From positions 1 through 13,776 of the forward strand of contig JAIPIO010000078.1 in the NCBI GenBank assembly GCA_021734595.1: 13,776 nt of DNA, in the 5' to 3' direction. The position numbers and the translations under genes were made by a program. The notes below the pieces were generated by a model. It saw only the letters and a list, made by a program, of their open reading frames with translations. It searched no databases and was not told the DNA's origin. Positions 1 to 6,436 of this stretch are shown piece by piece (position 1 is the first letter of the stretch; each line of letters starts with the position of its first letter). The stretch comes from Kiritimatiellales bacterium. GTDB lineage: Bacteria; Verrucomicrobiota; Kiritimatiellia; Kiritimatiellales; Pontiellaceae.

Positions 1-1257
1 GATTCCATCGCGAATAACGGGGTGCGTTTCACCGACGGCTACGTGACCGAGCCGGTCTGCAGCCCGTCGCGCGCGGGCATGCTTAGCGGTCGCTACCAGC
101 ACCGCTTCGGCTATGTGTGGAACGTAATGCCGCACGTGGAGGGCGGTACGGACGAAGGGTTGCCGCATACGGAAACAACGCTGGGCGAATATCTGCAGCA
201 GTGCGGCTACCGCACGGGCATCATGGGAAAGTGGCATCTCGGTGCTTCCGCCGACTACAACCCGGTCAATAACGGCTTCGATTATTTTTACGGCTTTGTC
301 CATGAAGGCCACTATTTCGTGCCGCCGCCCTACGACGGCGTCACCACGCTGCTGCGCAAGAAAACCCTGCCGGATGGCGCGACCGGGCGGTGGACGGCGC
401 CGGGCGGCAAACTGCTTTATCACGACATTCTTGGCGACGAACCGCTGTACGATCTGCACAACCCGATCCAGCGCGGATTGAAGCATGTGCAGGAAGACCG
501 CTATCTGACCGATGCCTTCACCGACGAGGCCCTGGGGTTCATCGACCGCAACCAAAAGCAGCCCTTCCTGCTCTACCTGGCTTACAACGCGGTCCACAGC
601 CCGCTGCAGGGCGCCGACGCCTACATGGAAAAGTTTGCGCATATCCCGGATGTTCAGCGGCGCATCTTCGCGGCCATGCTCGCCAACCTCGACGACGGCG
701 TGGGAAAAGTGCTCGGCAAAATCCGCGACTGCGGTCTCGAGGAGGATACGCTCATCTTTTTCCTCAGCGACAACGGCGGCCCCACCAGGGAACTGACCTC
801 CAGCAACCTGCCGCTGAGCGGGGAAAAGGGACAATTGTTGGAAGGCGGCATCCGCATTCCTTTCATGGTGCAATGGAAGAATAAGATTCCCGCCGGCGAA
901 ACCTACCGGCGGCCCGTTGTCTCGATGGACATCTATGCCACCGCCGCCGCCGTTGCCGGGAAGCCGGTTGACGGCACCCGTGCGGACGGCGTCGACCTCA
1001 TGCCGTACCTGCTCGGGGAAAACACAGGCGCCCCGCACGAAAAACTCTACTGGAAACGCCGCAACAGCGGTGCCCTGCGCAGGGGCGACTGGAAGGTCTA
1101 CCGCAAGCAGAGCCGCGGCAAAAAGAAAGCCCCGTGGGAACTCTACAACCTCGCCGAGGATATTTCCGAATCCAACAACCTCGCCAAGGATAATCCGGCA
1201 AAGCTCCAGGAACTTGCCGCCGAGTGGGAGTCCCTTACCCAAACCATGGCTCCATAG
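1..1257 (+). CDS. Type-I sulfatase, 5'-truncated
   Basis: This is the C-terminal part of a sulfatase (alkaline-phosphatase superfamily, S1) that hydrolyses sulfate esters, probably on a polysaccharide. The reading frame is open from base 1, so the true start lies upstream; the GTG at 22 is an internal valine codon. In the 418 visible residues, the CSPSRAGMLSG signature (Cys at visible residue 20) carries the cysteine converted to formylglycine by a maturation enzyme. It is followed by GKWHLG, a metal-site SDNGG (Asp 257), KGQLLEGGIRIP, and a C-terminal GDWKVYR...WELYNL segment typical of the family. The N-terminal metal-binding Asp pair and any signal peptide are outside the window. Its active site is CxPSR, unlike the CCPTR of the two sulfatases downstream, so it belongs to a different subgroup and probably has another substrate position. 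The next gene starts 85 bp later. Family assignment is firm; the substrate is unknown. Confidence 0.95.
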   Translation, partial: DSIANNGVRFTDGYVTEPVCSPSRAGMLSGRYQHRFGYVWNVMPHVEGGTDEGLPHTETTLGEYLQQCGYRTGIMGKWHLGASADYNPVNNGFDYFYGFVHEGHYFVPPPYDGVTTLLRKKTLPDGATGRWTAPGGKLLYHDILGDEPLYDLHNPIQRGLKHVQEDRYLTDAFTDEALGFIDRNQKQPFLLYLAYNAVHSPLQGADAYMEKFAHIPDVQRRIFAAMLANLDDGVGKVLGKIRDCGLEEDTLIFFLSDNGGPTRELTSSNLPLSGEKGQLLEGGIRIPFMVQWKNKIPAGETYRRPVVSMDIYATAAAVAGKPVDGTRADGVDLMPYLLGENTGAPHEKLYWKRRNSGALRRGDWKVYRKQSRGKKKAPWELYNLAEDISESNNLAKDNPAKLQELAAEWESLTQTMAP

Positions 1258-1342
1258 AGTGCAGCGATCAAAATAAACAGAGGGTCCGGCAGAAAGATGA
1301 AGGGCAGAAAAATAACGTACGGGTAACGAACACAGGGAAAGC

Positions 1343-4147
1343 ATGGGGAAGCAGACAATCATTGTCGGAATACTGGCGGCCTTATTAAGTGTGGCACAGG
1401 CTGCATACATCGGCCTGGAACCAGATAACGACGGCAACCTGTATGCGGCAGCCAACTGGATTGGCGGCGTATTGCCGATGGGCGGGAACAGTCTGACCGG
1501 TCTGGTTCACGCGGCGGAGATGCCGACTGGCGGAACGTTCGGTATACCCGCTCCCATCTATGATTTTGCGTTGCTGCAGGAGAGCGGGCAATGTGTCAGG
1601 AATGGAGATTTGAATCTGCGGGGCGGGGTGACCAATGCGTCGGTTTTTGTGCCGGGAGAAACATTTTGGCAGATCAATGATGCAACGCAGGTACCTCCTT
1701 CCTATACTAATCTTTACGTGACGGACAACCTGGTGTTTTGGCCGCAGTACGGCGGGGTTGTCGAACTGGAATTGATCAATGGGCATATTGAAGTGGGCGG
1801 CACGTTTAACATGGTCGCCAAGAACGGCGTGACGGGAACGCTGAATGTGCAGAACGGGATTTTTCGCGCGCAATATTTCCATGCCGCCGGCGGAACCGTG
1901 AATATGCTCTCGAACGGAACGGCGGCCGTGACTCTGGGGCGGTTTGACAGTGCGGATCGCAATATCGTGTTTAATTTCGAGGCGGGAAACAAAGGTTCGG
2001 TGACGATTCTGGAGACGGAAACCGGCACACCATTCGGAACGAACGCCTGGCAGTTGTTGGCAAGTGCAGGAAAACTCACGGTGAGTGGCGGCCCCACCGG
2101 GCTGGAATACTTTGTCATAAGCAACGGAGGCACCACCATTCGGTATGCCGGGGCCTTGCATCTGGGAACATGGACGCCGTTCTGGCGCGCGCGGCCGGTG
2201 ATCGGCGAATGGCTGGCCGGAGGATCGGGAATTGAATCGGTGCCGGATTATCTCAAGCGCAACTCGTTTGCCTGTCAGATGCGGGACCTGGATAAGGAAA
2301 TCCACTATGCCGACCATCTGAACGCAGTGCGGCTGATCGGCGGTTGGAACGAGGGCGGCGGGGCGGAAAACCCGGTGCCCGCCGATGTCGCCGATCTGGT
2401 CTATACAAACCAGGCGGGAGAGCTTCAGTACCGCTGGGATAAACTGGCGGCCCGCCTCGATCCATATATCAATATCGGCTATACGAACCTGACGCTGGTG
2501 CTGGACAATATTCCCTACTGCTTCCCGTCCAACATCGTTATGGAGAGCTACGGGCAGGTCGCACCGCCCGTTGATTTTAGCGATTGGCAGACCTTTGTTT
2601 CCAATCTCTGCGTGGAGCTGGTCGATCTCTACGGTTATGAAACCGTCAACCGGTTCCGTTTCCGGCAGGGGACGGAGGCCCAGGGAACGAAGCGGTTTGC
2701 CGGCACGCAGGAGGAATACTTTAAAATCTACGACCACTCCGCCGCTGCGATAAAAAGCGTGCTGCCGGATGCTCAATTCGGTCCGTTCAACCAGGCCGGA
2801 GGGAAAAGCAATCCGGCCGGCAACAACGTCAACATGGTCGCGCTGGCACAGCACTGTGCTTCAGAACCCAACCATTCGACCGGTGCGGTAGGCACTCCTT
2901 TTGATTTTATCAGCATTTCGAGCTACATTGCCCAGCCGACCCACAGCCATGACCCGCAGGCTGAGGCCAGGACATGCAGCAACTTTTTCTATACGGTCCA
3001 GGCGGAGTTGCCGCAACCGGTCCCGTTTGAAATCCACGAACTGGGTATTCTGAATTGCGAGGCGGGCCTCGCGACAGGTGAGCCGGGTGCACGCGGCGCA
3101 GGCTGGTTTTTCCATCTGGTCACCACCCTGCGGGAGATCGGCGTCAGCCGTTGGTATCATTGGGATGTGTTTGACAGGTTCCGCGAGAGCGGTGTCGGGC
3201 TCCATTATCTGCTGGACGGCCCTGGCTGGTTTCTGGCGGTGCTCGACCGGACTGCCGGTGGCGAAGGCTTTACTCTGAATACCTCTTCGCCGACGAACAC
3301 GGATACCCAGGTCAAGGCCGTTGGTGTTTTCGGCGGCGGGCGCGACTGGATTCTCGCCGGGATTTTTAACCCGAACCGGCTGAGCCATGATCCCGAAACG
3401 GTTTCCATCCATGTTCCGCTAAGCCTGCTGCGCGCCAACGAAGGCGACAAGGTGCTATGGACTTCGTTGAACCAGACCAACGCCGCGCACTACCTTATTC
3501 GCAAGGATCTCGAAGATGCCGGCATGCTGAACGCGGAATTTTCCGCCGTGCCCGAGCAACTTGCATCGGTCAGAACCATGACCACCAACAGTATGCTTTC
3601 GGCGGAACAGGATTATCTGGGCGGGCGCATTGACATCTACCAGCAGGCCGTTGTTGATTCGCTAACGTTGAAACCGTTTCCCGGAACGATCAGCACCAAT
3701 GGCGGGGATGTGGTCTTTACCGTAACACTGACCCCGCCGGAAACCGCTGTGATCTGCGTCGGGCCGGATCGGACCGCAGACGGCACACCGTATACATGGC
3801 TCGATTCCCATGGGTTGGCGACGCAGGGTTATCCGGCGGCCGAGCAAAGCGATACAGATAACGATCAGTTTACCGCCGCGCAGGAATACATAACCCTAAC
3901 AGATCCACTCGACCCGCTGTCGTTTTTCACGTTTCAGGGTTCGTTCGAAGCCGGGATTGAGGGAATGGATATTATTTTCCCCACCAATGCGGATCGATGG
4001 TATTCAATATACAGCCGCACCAGTCTCGTCCATGGAACCTGGGCGCTGTTAAAGGATGGAGTGCCTGGTACAGGCGGGCTGGTTGCGGTCTCTGATACGA
4101 ATCGGTGTCCGGTGGTCTTTTATCGACTTGCAACCGGCCTGCCGTAG
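1343..4147 (+). CDS. Exported GH39-like (clan GH-A) glycoside hydrolase with N-terminal beta-rich module
   Basis: This 934-residue protein is probably an extracellular glycoside hydrolase. ATG 1343 follows an AGGGA ribosome site and gives a signal peptide (residues 1-20, cut after AQA). Residues about 25-270 are a Gly/Asn-rich beta-repeat region resembling autotransporter-type solenoids. The core from about 275 (GTWTPFW) looks like GH39: a WDKL...LDPY strand/helix, WQTFVSNL...LYG, then TQEEYFKIYDHSAAAIKSVLPDA, PFDFISIS and PFEIHE. Candidate catalytic residues are Glu445 in RQGTEAQ (acid/base) and Glu563 or Glu566 in FEIHE (nucleophile). The usual Asn before the acid/base Glu is a Thr here. 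After a beta-sandwich region, residues about 811-934 form the PVC-type C-terminal module with a DTDND calcium-loop-like motif at 837-841. The next gene is a paralog sharing only the core. The fold call is from pattern recognition, the substrate is unknown, and a distinct or uncatalogued GH family is possible. Confidence 0.75.
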   Translation: MGKQTIIVGILAALLSVAQAAYIGLEPDNDGNLYAAANWIGGVLPMGGNSLTGLVHAAEMPTGGTFGIPAPIYDFALLQESGQCVRNGDLNLRGGVTNASVFVPGETFWQINDATQVPPSYTNLYVTDNLVFWPQYGGVVELELINGHIEVGGTFNMVAKNGVTGTLNVQNGIFRAQYFHAAGGTVNMLSNGTAAVTLGRFDSADRNIVFNFEAGNKGSVTILETETGTPFGTNAWQLLASAGKLTVSGGPTGLEYFVISNGGTTIRYAGALHLGTWTPFWRARPVIGEWLAGGSGIESVPDYLKRNSFACQMRDLDKEIHYADHLNAVRLIGGWNEGGGAENPVPADVADLVYTNQAGELQYRWDKLAARLDPYINIGYTNLTLVLDNIPYCFPSNIVMESYGQVAPPVDFSDWQTFVSNLCVELVDLYGYETVNRFRFRQGTEAQGTKRFAGTQEEYFKIYDHSAAAIKSVLPDAQFGPFNQAGGKSNPAGNNVNMVALAQHCASEPNHSTGAVGTPFDFISISSYIAQPTHSHDPQAEARTCSNFFYTVQAELPQPVPFEIHELGILNCEAGLATGEPGARGAGWFFHLVTTLREIGVSRWYHWDVFDRFRESGVGLHYLLDGPGWFLAVLDRTAGGEGFTLNTSSPTNTDTQVKAVGVFGGGRDWILAGIFNPNRLSHDPETVSIHVPLSLLRANEGDKVLWTSLNQTNAAHYLIRKDLEDAGMLNAEFSAVPEQLASVRTMTTNSMLSAEQDYLGGRIDIYQQAVVDSLTLKPFPGTISTNGGDVVFTVTLTPPETAVICVGPDRTADGTPYTWLDSHGLATQGYPAAEQSDTDNDQFTAAQEYITLTDPLDPLSFFTFQGSFEAGIEGMDIIFPTNADRWYSIYSRTSLVHGTWALLKDGVPGTGGLVAVSDTNRCPVVFYRLATGLP

Positions 4148-4170
4148 ACGACGTGTGTGGTGTTGCCGGG

Positions 4171-4217
4171 TTCCAACCATTGGAAAAAACGGCGCAATGG
4201 TTTCCAGTGCCTGGAAA
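4171..4217. repeat. Palindrome array A (two TTCCA-N5-TGGAA sites)
   Basis: Two perfect-arm palindromes lie between the two GH39-like genes: TTCCAACCATTGGAA at 4171-4185 and TTTCCAGTGCCTGGAAA at 4201-4217. The dyad centres (4178 and 4209) are 31 bp apart, close to three helical turns. They lie upstream of the promoter proposed at 4243-4270, at about -99 and -68 from its expected start. The arms and constant 5-nt centre look like a site for a dimeric DNA-binding protein. A REP-type structural repeat is the main alternative. Confidence 0.75.
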
Positions 4218-4242
4218 TCTGCCGGTGGCGGATGGTTTGTGG

Positions 4243-4270
4243 TTATATCCTGTCCGGTTATGTTTATCAT
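4243..4270 (+). promoter_or_regulatory. Putative sigma-70-type promoter of the second GH39-like gene
   Basis: TTATAT (4243-4248) and TATCAT (4265-4270) are separated by 16 bp. The start codon is 48 bp past the -10 box, giving a leader of about 40 nt. The -35 box is weak, but the whole segment from about 4241 to 4288 aligns with the region before the HzsA-related gene, including the shared TGTCCGGTT spacer and TGCGTTCC / TTCTAAAG-type leader. Weak -35 boxes often need an activator, which would fit the palindromes upstream. Confidence 0.55.
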
Positions 4271-4303
4271 GCGCGTTCCCTTCTAAAGCAATGGTTGAAT
4301 GCC

Positions 4304-4310
4304 GGGGGAG
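4304..4310 (+). promoter_or_regulatory. Ribosome-binding site that sets a GTG start
   Basis: GGGGGAG lies 7 nt before GTG 4318. It favours this start over the in-frame ATG at 4291, which would precede the site and spoil the signal peptide. Confidence 0.7.
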
Positions 4311-4317
4311 TTGGCTA

Positions 4318-6312
4318 GTGAATATCGATTTTAAAACGTGGATTGTTGTGTTGGCCGTATGTGTTTGGAATGCGCCGTTGCAGTCGTGGGCGATGTCCGA
4401 CACCGAGGCTGTGCTGACTCGCGTGTCTATCGGGTATCAGTCCCGGGATTCGGCGGACAAGGTTATCGGCAATCTGAAGCTGCCAATCCATGTTGCGAAA
4501 GGCGTTTCCCTCGAATGGGCGTCTTCCGCTCCGCTGGTTGTGCGACCGGATGGCACGGTGTATCGCCCGCGGCAGGCGCCGTGTATTTCGGGGAAATACA
4601 TTCCGGTAACGCTTACGGCGACGGCGTCGAAAAACGGGGGCAGCGCGTCGCGCGAATTTACCATTGCCGTGGTTCCATCGAACGATCCATCCGCGCCGCT
4701 GTACATGGGGGAGTGGGAGCCGTTCTGGCGTGCCCGCCCGTTGATCGGCGAATGGCTGGCCAATGGGCTTGGGCTTGAGCCGTTGCCGGCCTATCTCGGC
4801 CGCCATTCGTTCGGTTGCAAAATGGAGAGCCAGAAGGTTCTTTATGCCGATCACCTCAACATTGTGCGGTTGCTGGGCGGGTGGCATGAGGGCGGCGGGG
4901 CGGAAAAGCCGATGCCGGCCGATGTGGCGGATCTGGTGTATAGGAACGAGGCCGGGGAGCTGCAATACCGTTGGGATAAACTGAAGGCGCGGCTCGATCC
5001 CTATATCGGCGCCGGCTACACGAACCTGACGCTGGTGCTGGACAATATTCCCTACTGCTTCACGTCGAAACCGGTCATGAAACACTATGGGCAGGTGGCC
5101 ACGCCGGAGGATTTCGGCGAGTGGCAAACCTTTGTTTCCAATCTTTGTGTCCAACTCGTCGGTCTCTACGGCTTTGAAACAGCCAACCGGTTCCGTTTCC
5201 GGCAGGGGACGGAGGCCCAGGGAACCAACCGCTTTGTCGGTACGCAGGAGGAATACTTTAAAATCTACGACCACTCCGCCGCCGCGATCAAAAGTGTTCT
5301 TCCAGACGCCAAGTTCGGCCCGTTCAACCAGGCCGGCGGCAAGGGCAAGCCGTCCAACTGCAATGTGGATACGACCGCGCTGGCCCGGCACTGCGCAACA
5401 GTTGGCACCCCGTTTGATTTTGTCAGCATCTCGACCTATGTCGTCAAGCCGACCCATAAGAATGATCCTTGGCTTGAGGCTAGATCGTGCAACGGATTCT
5501 TTCATTCGGTGCAGGCGGAGCTACCGCATCCGATTCCGTTCGAAATCCACGAATGCGGCATCGTGAAATCGAAAGATGGTATCCCGACAGGCGAGCCGGG
5601 CGCGCGCGGCGCCGGCTGGCTGTTCCATTTGATCACCAACCTGCGGGAAACCGGGCTCGACCGCTGGTACCACTGGGACGTCTTCGACCGGTTCCGGTCG
5701 AAGGGTGGATTGCATGAATTGCTGGATAGTTCGGGCTGGTTCCTCGCTGTTCTCGATCACACCGCCGGGGGCGAGGCCTTTGTGCTGAACACCTCCAAGC
5801 CGGAAAACGAACAAACGCAGGTCAGGGCGATCGGTGTGTTTGGCGGCGAATACGATTGGATAATGGCAGGGGTGTTCAATCCCGACCGGCTGAGCCACGA
5901 AACCGAAACGGTTTCCATCCGCATTCCGTGCAACCTGTTGCGAACAGCCAAAGGCGACGAGGTGCAGTGGACTTCATTGAACCAGACCAACGCCGTGCAC
6001 TACCTGGTCCGCAAGGATCTCGAAGAGGCCGGCATGCTGAATGCCACCTATGCCGCCGCTCCCGAACAGCTGGCATCGGCAAGAACCATGACTTCCAAGG
6101 GGATGCGGACGCCGGAGCAGGATTTCCTGGGCGGGCGGCTCGAACGCTACGAGCAGGCGATCGTCGATTCGTTGACGCTGAAACCATTCCCCGGGACCAT
6201 CCGGCGGAACGGCGACGACGTTGTCTTTACCGTAACGCTGACACCTCCCGAAACCGCCGTGATCCGTATCGGACCGGACGTTTTCCAACCGCTGGAAAAA
6301 AAGGCGGAATAG
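4318..6312 (+). CDS. Exported GH39-like glycoside hydrolase, paralog of the preceding gene, with Ig-like N-terminal domain
   Basis: This is a 664-residue paralog of the preceding hydrolase. I chose GTG 4318 because GGGGGAG lies 7 nt upstream and the product then starts with a signal peptide (residues 1 to about 25, ending SWA). The frame is open back to 4105, but that part encodes palindromes and a promoter, not a protein-like sequence. Residues about 27-125 resemble the atrophied bacterial Ig-like domain (aBig_2) often attached to glycosidases: VSLEWASSAP, PDGTVYRP, VTLTATAS, FTIAVVPS. The core from about 133 matches its neighbour closely, with Glu299 in RQGTEAQ as candidate acid/base and Glu409/Glu412 in FEIHE as candidate nucleophile. 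It lacks the neighbour's C-terminal calcium-loop module; the last residues (VFQPLEKKAE) are read through an intergenic-type palindrome, so the 3' end may have been reset by that element. It has its own promoter cassette. The function is inferred. Confidence 0.75.
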   Translation: MNIDFKTWIVVLAVCVWNAPLQSWAMSDTEAVLTRVSIGYQSRDSADKVIGNLKLPIHVAKGVSLEWASSAPLVVRPDGTVYRPRQAPCISGKYIPVTLTATASKNGGSASREFTIAVVPSNDPSAPLYMGEWEPFWRARPLIGEWLANGLGLEPLPAYLGRHSFGCKMESQKVLYADHLNIVRLLGGWHEGGGAEKPMPADVADLVYRNEAGELQYRWDKLKARLDPYIGAGYTNLTLVLDNIPYCFTSKPVMKHYGQVATPEDFGEWQTFVSNLCVQLVGLYGFETANRFRFRQGTEAQGTNRFVGTQEEYFKIYDHSAAAIKSVLPDAKFGPFNQAGGKGKPSNCNVDTTALARHCATVGTPFDFVSISTYVVKPTHKNDPWLEARSCNGFFHSVQAELPHPIPFEIHECGIVKSKDGIPTGEPGARGAGWLFHLITNLRETGLDRWYHWDVFDRFRSKGGLHELLDSSGWFLAVLDHTAGGEAFVLNTSKPENEQTQVRAIGVFGGEYDWIMAGVFNPDRLSHETETVSIRIPCNLLRTAKGDEVQWTSLNQTNAVHYLVRKDLEEAGMLNATYAAAPEQLASARTMTSKGMRTPEQDFLGGRLERYEQAIVDSLTLKPFPGTIRRNGDDVVFTVTLTPPETAVIRIGPDVFQPLEKKAE

Positions 6313-6350
6313 TTTGCAGGCACTGGAAACTATTTTCCAATGATTGGAAA
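6281..6350. repeat. Palindrome array B (three sites, the first inside a gene end)
   Basis: Three palindromes are present: TTTTCCAACCGCTGGAAAA (6281-6299), an imperfect GTTTGCAGGCACTGGAAAC (6312-6330), and TTTCCAATGATTGGAAA (6334-6350). Centres at 6290, 6321 and 6342 give spacings of 31 and 21 bp. The first two and the sequence between them align with array A (both have TGGAAAAAA, then GGCG, then AAT before the second site), so the arrays are homologous. The first site is the last part of the upstream coding region, and the second begins at the final base of its stop codon. The promoter at 6363-6390 follows. Confidence 0.75.
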
Positions 6351-6362
6351 CCTGATTGTGGG

Positions 6363-6390
6363 TTGTTTGCTGTCCGGTTTGCGGTATACT
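6363..6390 (+). promoter_or_regulatory. Putative sigma-70-type promoter of the HzsA-related gene
   Basis: TTGTTT (6363-6368), a 16-bp spacer and TATACT (6385-6390) make a reasonable sigma-70 promoter. The GTG start is 47 bp after the -10 box. The spacer and leader are shared with the promoter at 4243-4270. The nearest palindrome centre is about 55 bp upstream of the expected transcription start. Confidence 0.6.
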
Positions 6391-6425
6391 GGTGCGTTCC
6401 TTCTTAAAGGGAATGCTTGGAATCT

Positions 6426-6430
6426 GGAGG
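6426..6430 (+). promoter_or_regulatory. Ribosome-binding site that sets a GTG start
   Basis: GGAGG ends 6 nt before GTG 6437 and selects this start over earlier in-frame codons that would place the promoter inside the coding region. Confidence 0.75.
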
Positions 6431-6436
6431 AAACCC

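Noticed and set aside
4171..4217. The palindromes as intrinsic transcription terminators.
   Set aside because: The arms are short and AT-rich at the ends, no T-run follows, and two of the arrays are directly followed by promoters.
4105..4317. N-terminal extension of the second hydrolase back to 4105.
   Set aside because: It would overlap the previous gene and encode the palindromes and promoter. The ribosome site and signal peptide both point to GTG 4318.
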